A DNA stretch of 32,969 bases from Deltaproteobacteria bacterium (GCA_016182965.1 JACPFM010000095.1:1-32969), one strand, 5' to 3'. Shown: positions 15,902 through 24,357, numbered from the stretch's first letter. The notes: generated by a model not told the origin, from the sequence alone. Translations and numbers: made by a program.

Positions 15902-17986
15902 GTGAAGAAGCTCTCGAGGCTCGCGATCGCGGTGCTCGCGTTGTCGGGATGTCAGGTGGTGGCCGGCGTCGAAGATCGGGTGGTCGATCCGATCAAGGGC
16001 GGCTGCACGCTGCCGTCCGGCGGCAACGCGAAGATCCGGTTCGTGAACCTGGTGCCCGACGACGCGCCGGTCGACGTCTGCGTGCGGCAGAGCGGCAGCG
16101 ACTTCGCGCGGCCGATCCTCCGCGGCGGCGGCTCCGCGTGCCCGAGCGGCTTCTCCTACACGCAGGCGAGCGCGCCGTTCGGCGTGCAGTCGGGGAAGGT
16201 CGACCTGAAGGTCGTCCCCGCCGGCAGCACCTGCGGGGGCAAGACGCTGGCGAAGATCGACGGCGTGCCCATCGCGCCCGGGTCGTCGACGACGATCGCG
16301 CGCGTCGGCAACGAGAAGCTCGGTCAGACGATGCGGGCCTACGTCGACGCGGGCGCGGACGTCGCCTCCGGTCGCGCGAGGTTCCGCGTCATTCACGCGT
16401 CGCCCGGCAGCGGGAAGATGTCCATCGGCGTCGCCACCGAGCCGCGCCTGCCGGCCGACATGAAGACGCCGATCCTCGCGGCGCCGCTCGACTACCTCGA
16501 GGGCACGACGGCGCAGACGAAGACTGCGTTCGGGTCGATGACCCCCGAAGGGTACATCGAGGTCCCGGGGACGGCCCTCAACGTCGGCGCAGCCCCGGAG
16601 GGCCAGACCAAGGCGACGGTCGTGACGCCGCTGCCCGGCACCGAGGCCGCGCGCACGGTGTTCCTCATCGGCGATCCGGCGAAGCCCTACTTCCCGGTGC
16701 GCGCGCTGACCTGCGTCGACGCCGAGAGGTCCGAAGAGAGCCCGCTGCTCACGAAATGCGCGCCGTCGGCGCTCGGCACGCTGTCGGTGGTCTCGGTCAA
16801 CGCGTTCCTCTACGGCTCGTTCGCCGACGACGAGGCGGTGCGCCGCCCCTTCGTGCTCGACACGCTGGCCAAGCACGATGCCGACTTGATGTGCATCACG
16901 GCGATCTCGCGGAAGTCCGATCGCGACGCGCTGGTCGAGAAGGCCAAGGCGGCCGGCATCTACGCCTACTCGATCACCGCCGAAAGCACGCTCGACACGC
17001 CGCCGACCGAGCCGGCGAATCAGAGCGGCGCGACGCCCAAGCCGTACGACGTCCCTGCGTGCGGCGGAACGAACAAGCAAGAAGAGATCGACGCGGCCAT
17101 GGCGTGCGTCATGGCGAAGTGCTCGACGACGGGCACACCGGACGGGATCCTGAAGGGCGGCTCCGAGTGCATCTCGTCGTCGTGCGCCGGCTCTTTCATC
17201 CCGCTGCTCGCCGGCGACCTCAACCAGAAGCGCTGCTTCAACTGCCTGGTCATCAGCTCGCTGAGCGACGAGACCCACGGTCAGACCAAGAACATCTGCA
17301 CCACCGATCTCCGCGACTACAAGGCCTTCCTGGGCCAGACGTCGTCGATGGTCCTCTCGCGGTTCCCGCTGAGCGACGTCGAGACCTACTACCTGCCGTC
17401 GACCAGCTATCAGCGCGTGGTCCACTACGCGAAGGCCGAGCACGAGCCCGGCAAGAAGATCGACTTCTTCTGCGGCGAGCTCACCGCTGCGTTCGGGACG
17501 CTCGTGCCCTACCACGGCTTCTACGCGCCCGACGCGACGAAGGACCCGTGGTTCCAGGAGCAGATGTGGCAGGCGCAGCGGTCGATCGAGTACGTGAAGA
17601 AGAAGGCGGCCGATCGCCCCGCGATCATCACCGGCGAGTGGGCCGTCTCGAAGGGCTACACGTCGCCCGACGGCAAGATCAAGATCGACGAACAGAACGG
17701 CGCGGTGCTCGATCTGCTGGAGAAGACGTTCGTCCACGCCGTGCCGCCCGGCTTCACCCCGATTTGCACCGAGTGCGCGGCGGGCGGCGGCGGCGGCGGA
17801 CCCGCCAACCCGTACAACGGCGATCTGAACATCTGGCAGTTCCACACGTATCTGTGGAAGCTCGATGCGTCGTACGCCGTGGAGACCAACCTCCGCTTCA
17901 CCGATTTCATGGTGACGACGCCCGAGGGCGCGAAGCGCCCGATCTCCGACCGTTGGGGCTTCGAGACGAAGATCCGTCGTCCCTGA
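15902..17986 (+). CDS. DUF4397-like / EEP-like lipoprotein
   Basis: A 694-residue predicted lipoprotein: lipobox LSG-C17, GTG start with GGAGGA five bases upstream (15891-15896). Residues of about 40-270 resemble DUF4397 repeats (AKIRFVNLVPDDAPVDV, ARFRVIHASPGSGKMSIG). Residues of about 290-694 follow the endonuclease/exonuclease/phosphatase outline: LSVVSVNAFLYGSFADDEAVRR, a VLSRFPLSDVETYYLP strand pair, ITGEWAVSKGY where GDFN is expected, and ISDRWG where SDH is expected. The metal-binding Glu after the first strand is also not evident (CITAI). A Cys-rich insert (387-475) splits the domain. It is probably a non-catalytic or altered member at the cell surface. It starts 31 bp after the PEGA-like gene and may be read through from it. 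Confidence 0.75.
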   Translation: MKKLSRLAIAVLALSGCQVVAGVEDRVVDPIKGGCTLPSGGNAKIRFVNLVPDDAPVDVCVRQSGSDFARPILRGGGSACPSGFSYTQASAPFGVQSGKVDLKVVPAGSTCGGKTLAKIDGVPIAPGSSTTIARVGNEKLGQTMRAYVDAGADVASGRARFRVIHASPGSGKMSIGVATEPRLPADMKTPILAAPLDYLEGTTAQTKTAFGSMTPEGYIEVPGTALNVGAAPEGQTKATVVTPLPGTEAARTVFLIGDPAKPYFPVRALTCVDAERSEESPLLTKCAPSALGTLSVVSVNAFLYGSFADDEAVRRPFVLDTLAKHDADLMCITAISRKSDRDALVEKAKAAGIYAYSITAESTLDTPPTEPANQSGATPKPYDVPACGGTNKQEEIDAAMACVMAKCSTTGTPDGILKGGSECISSSCAGSFIPLLAGDLNQKRCFNCLVISSLSDETHGQTKNICTTDLRDYKAFLGQTSSMVLSRFPLSDVETYYLPSTSYQRVVHYAKAEHEPGKKIDFFCGELTAAFGTLVPYHGFYAPDATKDPWFQEQMWQAQRSIEYVKKKAADRPAIITGEWAVSKGYTSPDGKIKIDEQNGAVLDLLEKTFVHAVPPGFTPICTECAAGGGGGGPANPYNGDLNIWQFHTYLWKLDASYAVETNLRFTDFMVTTPEGAKRPISDRWGFETKIRRP

Positions 17987-18096
17987 CCGGACGCGGTCGT
18001 TCGTCGAGGACCTGACCACGATCCTGGACAGCCTGATCGTTCCGGTCGATCCTCGTCTCCAGCTCACGAGCTCGCCGCCCGTCGATCGGGCGCACC

Positions 18097-18102
18097 AGGA
18101 GG
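18097..18102 (+). promoter_or_regulatory. AGGAGG ribosome binding site
   Basis: A full AGGAGG eight bases before the ATG at 18111. It is the main reason for accepting the 66-residue gene. Confidence 0.8.
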
Positions 18103-18110
18103 TCTCGACC

Positions 18111-18311
18111 ATGCCGCTGGAGCCGTCGGTGCATTGCCCGCGAATCGGATGCGCGCGCACCGTGCAGGAGCACGCCGAGTGTCCGTACTGCTACGGCAAG
18201 GAGGGCGACATCGCGCCCGGCGATCGCGCGCGGTTCTGCGACTACGACCCGAAGCGGGACCCGGTGACGTTCGGGTTCCCGCCGGAGGCGAGCCGCTTCC
18301 GGCTCGGCTGA
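18111..18311 (+). CDS. Small Cys-containing protein
   Basis: A 66-residue soluble protein with Cys at 9, 14, 24, 27 and 43. The grouping CPRIGC and CPYC, with His21 between them, suggests one zinc site. The rest is mixed charged (KEGDIAPGDRARFCDYDP) and ends in a short aromatic segment (VTFGFPPEASRF). The strong SD and ordinary amino-acid composition argue that it is real. I do not recognise the family with certainty. It lies between two lipoprotein genes on the same strand, 10 bp before the next. Confidence 0.7.
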   Translation: MPLEPSVHCPRIGCARTVQEHAECPYCYGKEGDIAPGDRARFCDYDPKRDPVTFGFPPEASRFRLG

Positions 18312-18321
18312 TCGCGAGATC

Positions 18322-19263
18322 ATGCGGGGGGGCCTCGTCGCGTCGTGCATCGCCTCGTGCGTCGCCTTCGGGTGCGGGTGCTCGCTCTTTCAGGACTTCG
18401 ACCGCTACTCCGCGAGCTTCGGCGAAGACGCGTCGATCGGCGACGACAGCGGCGTTCTGGACTCGGGCGCGCCCGACGCGGTCGGTGACGCGCCGTTCGA
18501 CGCGGCCTGCCCGTCGGGGCAGATCCGCTGCGGCGCGTGCGTGCCCGAGGATCGCGAGCACTGCGGATCGAGCTGCACCTCGTGCGAGGCGCAGGGGCTC
18601 TCCGGCGCCGTCCGCTGCGTCGCCGGCAAGTGCGAGTGCGCGAGCGGCGCGACGAAGTGCGGCGCGACGTGCACGTACCTCGACGCCGATCCGCTCCACT
18701 GCAAGGCGTGCGGCGCCGCCGTCGCCGACTCGTCGCAGACCTGCGTCGGCGGCACGGTGGCGTGCGCGGGCGTGCTGCGCGAGTGCAAGCCGTGGGGCTT
18801 CGACTACGGCGGCTCGTGGTACGACGTGACCTGCCCGAGCGACGCGGTGTGCATCGACATCGCCAACGACGGCAACCACTGCACGCGCAGCAGCAGCGGC
18901 ACCATCACCCGCGCGCGCTGCTACTCGAGCACGCAGGTCGGCGTGTGCGTCGCGACCGCGTGCAGCTACCACTCCACGACCAGCACTGGCGCGTGCACCG
19001 GCGTGGGGCGCCGCGAGTGCGCGGTGAACACCACGCCGAGCGATCCGAACGTCCGCTCGTGCGTCGACGAGCTGCACGATCCGAACCACTGCGGCGGCTG
19101 CAACCAGAAGTGCACCGGCAAGGATCAGCTCTGCGCGGCGGGCACGTGTCGCAGGTACAGGCCCGCGCGATCGAGCGCGGACTGCGGCGCGGGCTTCCGG
19201 TTCTGCGCGCCGTTCGGGTGGTCGTCGTCGGTGTGCATCGAGGGGGTCACGAGCTGCCCGTGA
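18322..19263 (+). CDS. Cys-rich surface lipoprotein
   Basis: A 313-residue predicted lipoprotein with 38 Cys. The signal peptide is short, with a lipobox-like AFG-C18. A linker of Asp, Ala and Ser (about 30-62) leads to repeated Cys modules: CPSGQIRCGACVPEDREHCGSSC, C-x-C and CGGC steps, and a closing CNQKC-CAAGTC unit. The pattern is common in myxobacterial extracellular proteins of unknown role and is sometimes mislabelled as an enzyme. The domain is probably held by disulfides at the cell surface. The start is ATG with only a weak GAGA upstream. It converges on the FHA regulator gene at 19322, 58 bp away. Confidence 0.75.
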   Translation: MRGGLVASCIASCVAFGCGCSLFQDFDRYSASFGEDASIGDDSGVLDSGAPDAVGDAPFDAACPSGQIRCGACVPEDREHCGSSCTSCEAQGLSGAVRCVAGKCECASGATKCGATCTYLDADPLHCKACGAAVADSSQTCVGGTVACAGVLRECKPWGFDYGGSWYDVTCPSDAVCIDIANDGNHCTRSSSGTITRARCYSSTQVGVCVATACSYHSTTSTGACTGVGRRECAVNTTPSDPNVRSCVDELHDPNHCGGCNQKCTGKDQLCAAGTCRRYRPARSSADCGAGFRFCAPFGWSSSVCIEGVTSCP

Positions 19264-19321
19264 CGGGCGCTCGCCGTGGATGCCGTCGACCGCCGCCTCG
19301 TCGCTCGCGACGACCCCGTCT

Positions 19322-20689
19322 TCATCCCCGGAAGTCGTCGGGGCGCAGCCCCCAGCGCTTCATCCAGCGGTGCACCTGCACCCGGTCCTTGCGCAGCTCG
19401 CGCGCGATCGCGGCGACGTTGCCGCGGTGGCGCTCGAGGAGCGCGCGCATCGTCGCCTCGTCGGGCGCGCGATCGCGCGAGGCCGACGCGGCGGCCGGAG
19501 GGGGCAGCGACGGCGTGCTCGCCTCTGTGCCGTAGCCCTCCATCGCGCGCTGAACGGCGTCGGAGAGGTGGCGCACGTCGATCGTGCGCGTGCCCTCGGC
19601 GGACACCAGCGCGACCGCGCGGCGGAGCGCCGCCTCGAGCTCGCGCACGTTGTAGGGCCAGTCGTAGTGGATGATCGCGCCCATCGCGGCGGCGCTCACG
19701 GCGAGGTGCGACGCGCCGTGTCGGGCGAGCAGGTGCGGCACGAGCAGGCGCAGGTCCTCCTTGCGCTCGCGGAGCGGCAGGAGCCGCACGACGTGCCCGG
19801 CGAGCCGCGCGTAGAGATCGCCGCGGAAGCGGCCGGCAGCCACCAGCGCCTCGAGGTCGCGGTGCGTTGCGCTCACCACGCGCACGTCGACCTTCTCGGG
19901 GGCGAGCGCGCCGACGGGCAGGACCTCGCGCGTCTCGAGGAGGCGGAGCAGCTTGGCCTGCGCCTCGGGCGCGAGATCGCCGATCTCGTCGAGGAACAAC
20001 GTGCCTTTGTTCGCGGCGGTGACCAGGCCGATCTTGTCGCGATCGGCGCCGGAGAACGCGCCGCGTTTGTAGCCGAAGAGCTCGCTCTCGAGGAGGTTCG
20101 CCGGGATCGCCGCGCAGTTGATCGCCGACACGCGCCCGCTGCGGCCGCTCGCGACGTGGATCGCCTGCGCGATCACCTCCTTGCCGGTGCCGGTCTCGCC
20201 GAGGATCGTCAGCGGCAGATCGGCCTGGGCGAGAGCGGCGATCTCGCGCGCGACGCGCTGGGTGCGCGCGCCGCCGACCAGCGCGGGGAAGGGACCGCTC
20301 GCCGGGCCGGCGAACGCGTCGACGTCGCGATCGACGAAGGCGAACATCGCGTCGCCGATGCGGATCTCGTCGCCGTGCTCGAGGGCGATGCTCCGCACGC
20401 GGCAGCCCTGGACGAGCGTGCCGTTGCGGCTGTCGAGATCGGTGAGCACGAACGTGCTCCCCGAGTGATGGATGCGCGCGTGCACGCGTGAGATGGCGGC
20501 GTGGAGGATCGTGAGCCCGCCCGGCGGCGGCTCGCGCCCGATCAAGAGCGGCGCGTCGCCGAGGCGGATCACCTCGGGCAGCGCGACCGGAGCCCACAAG
20601 AGCACCAGCCCCGCGCCGCCGGCCGGCGCGGCGCGCGGCGCGGTGCGGAGGTCGTGCGTCGCGGTGTCGGCGTCGAGGCGCGGCCGCAT
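19322..20689 (-). CDS. FHA-domain sigma-54 transcriptional activator
   Basis: A 455-residue enhancer-binding protein. FHA domain at about 30-120 (LIGREPP, SRVHARI, DLDSRNGT), which reads phosphothreonine marks. AAA+ domain at about 137-370: Walker A GETGTGK (164-170), sigma-54 contact loop GAFSGA (210-215), Walker B LFLDEIGD (231-238), arginine-finger region RFRGDLYARL (287-296). Fis-type HTH at about 412-446. The GAFTGA Thr is replaced by Ser, a conservative change. The FHA domain suggests that Ser/Thr kinases control it, and four are encoded in this window. The ATG at 20689 is chosen because the upstream extension of 26 residues is low-complexity. It is divergent from the protease gene across a palindrome-rich gap. 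Confidence 0.92.
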   Translation of the reverse strand: MRPRLDADTATHDLRTAPRAAPAGGAGLVLLWAPVALPEVIRLGDAPLLIGREPPPGGLTILHAAISRVHARIHHSGSTFVLTDLDSRNGTLVQGCRVRSIALEHGDEIRIGDAMFAFVDRDVDAFAGPASGPFPALVGGARTQRVAREIAALAQADLPLTILGETGTGKEVIAQAIHVASGRSGRVSAINCAAIPANLLESELFGYKRGAFSGADRDKIGLVTAANKGTLFLDEIGDLAPEAQAKLLRLLETREVLPVGALAPEKVDVRVVSATHRDLEALVAAGRFRGDLYARLAGHVVRLLPLRERKEDLRLLVPHLLARHGASHLAVSAAAMGAIIHYDWPYNVRELEAALRRAVALVSAEGTRTIDVRHLSDAVQRAMEGYGTEASTPSLPPPAAASASRDRAPDEATMRALLERHRGNVAAIARELRKDRVQVHRWMKRWGLRPDDFRG

Positions 20690-20771
20690 CGTCGTCTCAG
20701 GCGTACCGCACGCCGGATCCCGCGACAACGTCCGCGCCCGGGGAGCGCGGTCCCCAGCGCGGTCCATGGGT

Positions 20772-20831
20772 GTGACATGTCACGGCGCGACGTCACGGTC
20801 CCGTGGGACGTCACGTCCCCTCAGCGTGACG
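20772..20831. promoter_or_regulatory. Cluster of GTGAC/GTCAC palindromes
   Basis: GTGACATGTCAC (20772-20783, perfect 12-bp palindrome), GACGTCAC (20789-20796), GGGACGTCACGTCCC (20805-20819, perfect 7-1-7 dyad) and CGTGACG (20825-20831) lie within 60 bp between the divergent FHA regulator and protease genes. Shared half-sites suggest one dimeric regulator. The FHA activator itself is a candidate. Confidence 0.6.
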
Positions 20832-20929
20832 ACGCGCAGTCGATGGGACGGATCCGTGGTGCGCACGCGGAAAAGTCCGCCGACGCGCGACGCCCGCGGG
20901 TTGGCGCCGACCTTGAAGAGGAGGCAGGC

Positions 20930-22519
20930 ATGAAGCACCTGTCGCTCGCCCCGCTGGTCTCGCTCCTCCCGTTCGTCCTCGCCGCCTGCTCCGCCGCGGA
21001 CGGCGGCGGCAACCTCGGCGTCATCGGCGATCCGCCGGCGCCGGAGACCAGCGACGCGGGACCCTCGGGCCAAGGTGACGGGGCTGCCACCTCGCCGGTC
21101 TTCGCACCCGAGGAGCCCGACGCCGCCGTCGAGGCCGCGCCCGAGCCGCCGAAGGAGCCGGAGCTCGTGCCCGTGAAGGAGCTCGCGATCGGGGAGCTCG
21201 CCATCTTCCAGGGCGTGAAGGTGCCGCTCGAGAAGGACGGGGTCCCTGACGCCGGCAAGAAGGTCCACGTGGTCGCCGGTCGCGAGGGGATCCTCCGCGT
21301 GTACGTCGCGCCGACGACCGCGTGGTCCGCGCGCGAGGTCGTGGCGGAGATCACGCTGCAGGTCGAGGGCAGGCCGAAGGCGGTGCTGACGGCGACCAAG
21401 ACGGTGACCGCCGCGTCGACCGACGCGACGCTCGACTCGACGATCAACGTGGCCATCCCGAGCGGCGCGATCGAGATGGGCGCGCGCTACAAGGTGCGCC
21501 TGCTGACGAAGCCGGGGCAGAGCGGCGCGGTCACCCGCGCGAGCTTCCCCGAGGGCGACGCGCTCGAGCCGCTCGACGTGTGGGACACCGGCGCGTCGTT
21601 GAAGGTGGTGCTCGTCCCGGTGAAGTCGAACGCCCGCGTGCCCGACATCTCCGCCGAGCAGCTCGCGCGCTACCGCGGCCAGCTGCAGGCGATGTACCCG
21701 GTGCGGACGATCGACCTGAAGGTGCGCGACGTCTACGAGTACCCGGGCACCCTCGGCGCCGGCGGCAGCGGGATCTACGCGCTGCTCGACGCGGTCACCT
21801 CGCTGCGGAAGAGCGACGGCGCAGAGAGCGACGTCTACTACTACGGCGTGTTCACCCCGACGTCGTCGTTCTCGACCTACTGCAGCGGCGGCTGCACCAC
21901 GGGCCTGTGTCACCTGACCGGACCGAGCGACACGTACCTGCGCGCGTGCGTCGGCGTCGGGTTCACCGGCAGCTCCAGCGCGGGGACGATGGCGCACGAG
22001 CTCGGTCACGCGCACGGCATCCGTCACGCGCCGTGCGGCGGCGTGTCGGGCAGCGACACCAGCTACCCGTACTCGGGCGGCAAGATCGGCTCCTGGGGCA
22101 TCGATCTGCGCAGCAACACCTTGATGAGCCCGACCAAGCACTACGACTTCATGAGCTACTGCGGGCCGGAGTGGATCAGCGACTACGCCTTCGATCGCAT
22201 CATCCACCGCATGGACTACGTGCGGAAGAACGCGATGGTCGTCGGCGCCGAGGCTCGGACCTACACCTTCGTGCACGTGCTGCCCGACGGCTCGCTCGAG
22301 TGGGGCTCCGACATCACGCTCGACGAGCCGATGTTCGGCGAGCCGCACGAGGTCGCGTACGTGGGCAAGGACGGCGCGCGCGCGAAGGTCACCGGGTACT
22401 TCCACCCGTACGGCGAGGAGGGCGGCTCGCTGCTCGTGCCGAAGGCGATCGCCGCGTTCGACGCGATCGAGGTCTCGGGGTTCTCCGCGATCGCGCGGCG
22501 CTTGCCGGCGCTTCGGTGA
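20930..22519 (+). CDS. Metzincin-like zinc metalloprotease lipoprotein
   Basis: A 529-residue predicted lipoprotein: signal peptide with lipobox LAA-C20, then an Asp/Glu/Pro-rich linker to about residue 80, a beta-rich region (about 82-225) and a protease domain. The zinc site HELGHAHGIRH (356-366) fits HExxHxxGxxH exactly, with three His ligands and the catalytic Glu. A probable Met-turn is HYDFMSYC (M408). Cys pairs around the site (CSGGCTTGLC, C369, C411) suggest disulfides. The C-terminal 100 residues form another beta-rich domain. It should act at the cell surface. The ATG has AAGAGGAGG upstream (20916-20923). I do not assign a MEROPS family with certainty; M66-like is one possibility. 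Confidence 0.85.
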   Translation: MKHLSLAPLVSLLPFVLAACSAADGGGNLGVIGDPPAPETSDAGPSGQGDGAATSPVFAPEEPDAAVEAAPEPPKEPELVPVKELAIGELAIFQGVKVPLEKDGVPDAGKKVHVVAGREGILRVYVAPTTAWSAREVVAEITLQVEGRPKAVLTATKTVTAASTDATLDSTINVAIPSGAIEMGARYKVRLLTKPGQSGAVTRASFPEGDALEPLDVWDTGASLKVVLVPVKSNARVPDISAEQLARYRGQLQAMYPVRTIDLKVRDVYEYPGTLGAGGSGIYALLDAVTSLRKSDGAESDVYYYGVFTPTSSFSTYCSGGCTTGLCHLTGPSDTYLRACVGVGFTGSSSAGTMAHELGHAHGIRHAPCGGVSGSDTSYPYSGGKIGSWGIDLRSNTLMSPTKHYDFMSYCGPEWISDYAFDRIIHRMDYVRKNAMVVGAEARTYTFVHVLPDGSLEWGSDITLDEPMFGEPHEVAYVGKDGARAKVTGYFHPYGEEGGSLLVPKAIAAFDAIEVSGFSAIARRLPALR

Positions 22520-22562
22520 GCGGGCCTTTTCGCCCGCGAGGCGCTCGACCACGCTGAGGCCG

Positions 22563-23216
22563 ATGGAGCGGCTCTGCCTCGTGGGCATGTCGGGCATCGG
22601 CAAGAGCTTCTGGGCCAAGCGGCTCGCCGATCGCGGCTTCGTCCGGCACGACTGCGACGGCGCGATCGGCGAGCACCTCTCCGAGCTGGTCACCCCGGCG
22701 CCCGGCGAGGAGCCGGTGCACGCGCTCGGGCGCTGGATGGGCATGCCGTGGACGGCAGGGTATGCGGCGCGCGAGGCGCGCTACCTCGCGCTCGAGGAGG
22801 AGGTCACGCGGCAGGCGCTGGAGCAGTCGCTGTCGACCGCGGGGCCGCACGTGATCGACACCACGGGGAGCGTGGTCTACCTGCCTTCGTCGGTCCTCGA
22901 TCGGCTGCGGGCGTCGTGTCGCGTCGTGTACCTGCGCACGCCGGAGGCGCGCCGCGAGGCGATGCTGCAGCGCTACCTCGAGGAGCCGAAGCCGGTGGTG
23001 TGGGGGCGGTCCTTCGCGATGAAGCCCGACGAGACGCCGGAGCAGGCGCTGCCGCGGTGCTACGCCGAGCTCCTCGCGTTCCGCGATCGTCGTTATGCGG
23101 CGCTCGCGCACGTGGTGCTCGACGGCGCGGAGCTCGAGGCGAACGATCCCGGCGTCGACGGGTTCCTCGCGCGCTGCGAGTGCGCTGCGAGTGAAGGGGT
23201 GCGATCCTCCTCGTGA
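22563..23216 (+). CDS. Shikimate-kinase-like P-loop protein
   Basis: A 217-residue cytoplasmic protein with Walker A GMSGIGKS (8-15) and an acidic DCD (30-32) where shikimate kinases and related small-molecule kinases bind substrate. RLRASCRVVYLRTPEARREAML resembles the region leading to the lid. It is longer than AroK (about 170 residues) through an insert at about 42-75 (PAPGEEPVHALGRWMGMPW). The substrate is therefore open; P-loop kinases of this type also act on gluconate or nucleosides. The ATG has no good SD and no near TAnnnT. It starts 43 bp after the protease gene and overlaps the esterase start by one base (TGATG). Confidence 0.75.
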   Translation: MERLCLVGMSGIGKSFWAKRLADRGFVRHDCDGAIGEHLSELVTPAPGEEPVHALGRWMGMPWTAGYAAREARYLALEEEVTRQALEQSLSTAGPHVIDTTGSVVYLPSSVLDRLRASCRVVYLRTPEARREAMLQRYLEEPKPVVWGRSFAMKPDETPEQALPRCYAELLAFRDRRYAALAHVVLDGAELEANDPGVDGFLARCECAASEGVRSSS

Positions 23217-24184
23217 TGCGAGCCATCGCGGTGAGCGCCGCTGCGGCAGTCCTCGTGATGGCGCCGTGCGCCGCGCGCGCCAAGACGATGAGCGGCTTCC
23301 CCTGCACGGGGTGTGTGCTCGACGTCCCCGACGGCGACGCGCCGGTCCCGCTCCTCGTCGTGCTGCACGGCGACGGGCAGAGCGCCAAGGCCGTCCTCGA
23401 GCCGTTCCGCGCGCCGGCCAGGGCCGCCGGGATCGGCGTGCTGGCGCTGCAGTGTCCGACCGATCGCGCGTGCAAGGGCAGCTTCTGGCAGTGGGACGGT
23501 GATCCGCGCTGGCTCGACGAACAGGTCGAGGCGGTCGCGAAGGCCCGCGCGATCGATCGCGATCGCACCTGGATCGCGGGTTGGTCCGGCGGCGCGTCGT
23601 ACCTCGGGTGGCGGTTTGCGGATCTTTCGGATCGCTGGGCGGCGGTCGTCTTCGCCGGCGGAGGGATCCCGCCGTCGCGCGACGCCTGCCCGGCGCGCGT
23701 GCCGCCGACGTACTTCCTCGTCGGCGACAAGAACCCGCTGCATCACCTCGCGGTGTCGCTTCGCGACGCGCTCGCGCGGTGCAAGGCCGAGAGCACCTGG
23801 GACCTGCAGAAGGGCGCCGATCACGGCAAGGAGTGGAAGGCGCTCTCCGGCCGCGCCGGCGACGTCATCGCCTGGCTGCTCGCGCACCCGCGCCCGAAGC
23901 CTCCGGTCGCCGCCGCGTCTGCGTCCGCGTCTGCGTCTGCGTCCGCGTCTGCGTCTGCGTCTGCGTTCGCGCCGGCCGCTTCGTCGACTCCGCCGCCCAC
24001 GAGTGCACTGTCCACGCCGCCGCCGCGCGTGCACTGCGCATGCTCGGTCGTTGGTCGAAGCGCGCCCGTTCCGTGGGTGCTGTCGCTCTCGCTGCTCGCG
24101 CTGCTGGGTCGAGGATCGAGCTGTCGAAGCCCGCGATCTCGGAGCCGCGCCTCTCGTCTCTCTCGACTGACGACTGACGACTGA
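23216..24184 (+). CDS. Secreted alpha/beta-hydrolase esterase
   Basis: A 322-residue protein with a signal peptide (about 1-22), then an alpha/beta-hydrolase domain of the LpqC/PHB-depolymerase type. Oxyanion HGDG follows strand LLVVL; nucleophile S124 in GWSGG, D171 in LVGDKN and H203 in GADHGKEW form a plausible triad. A Ser-Ala repeat (DNA 23915-23968) and a Pro/Thr-rich linker lead to a C-terminal tail with HCAC (273-276), a hydrophobic stretch WVLSLSLLALLG and Arg residues, like a MYXO-CTERM sorting signal. The tail then runs on for about 25 residues and ends only at a TGA supplied by heptamer element B. The start overlaps the previous stop (TGATG). Substrate unknown. Confidence 0.8.
   Translation: MRAIAVSAAAAVLVMAPCAARAKTMSGFPCTGCVLDVPDGDAPVPLLVVLHGDGQSAKAVLEPFRAPARAAGIGVLALQCPTDRACKGSFWQWDGDPRWLDEQVEAVAKARAIDRDRTWIAGWSGGASYLGWRFADLSDRWAAVVFAGGGIPPSRDACPARVPPTYFLVGDKNPLHHLAVSLRDALARCKAESTWDLQKGADHGKEWKALSGRAGDVIAWLLAHPRPKPPVAAASASASASASASASASAFAPAASSTPPPTSALSTPPPRVHCACSVVGRSAPVPWVLSLSLLALLGRGSSCRSPRSRSRASRLSRLTTDD
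23915..23968 (+). repeat. Hexamer coding repeat (Ser-Ala)
   Basis: Nine GCGTCY-type units (the last is GCGTTC) encode alternating Ala-Ser in the esterase linker. It is in frame and a likely site of length variation. Confidence 0.9.
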
Positions 24185-24213
24185 TGACTGATGACTGACG
24201 ACTGATGACCCAG
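24151..24213. repeat. Heptamer element B (right half)
   Basis: CTCTCGTCTC (24151-24160), then TGACGAC, TGACGAC, TGATGAC, TGATGAC, TGACGAC, TGATGAC (24168-24209) and CCAG. The left GTCRTCA arm is missing. The TGA at 24182 is the stop codon of the esterase gene. Confidence 0.8.
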
Positions 24214-24275
24214 CCTTCGCGAGCAGCGACACGGGCGAACGGCCGAGAGTCGCGACCCGCCCCCTCTAGACAGCC

Positions 24276-24357
24276 GTCAGTCGTTCGTCAGGGAGCTGAG
24301 CGAGAAACGCAGGTCTCTCGTCTCGGAGCTGACGACTGACGACTGACGACTGACGAC
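24276..24357. repeat. Heptamer element C
   Basis: A degenerate left arm (GTCAGTCGTTCGTCA from 24276), CTCTCGTCTC (24315-24324), GGAGC, then four TGACGAC units (24330-24357). The last base is also the final base of the DUF4846 gene stop codon (TAG on the minus strand). With element B it fills the 172-bp gap between convergent genes. Confidence 0.8.

Noticed and set aside
20901..20917. TTGGCGCCGACCTTGAA as a sigma-54 promoter for the protease
   Set aside because: The -12 GC is GA, and transcription would begin after the strong SD, so the leader would be lost.
20501..20929. N-terminal extension of the protease frame
   Set aside because: It is antisense to the FHA gene and Arg-rich; the lipoprotein signal and SD place the start at 20930.
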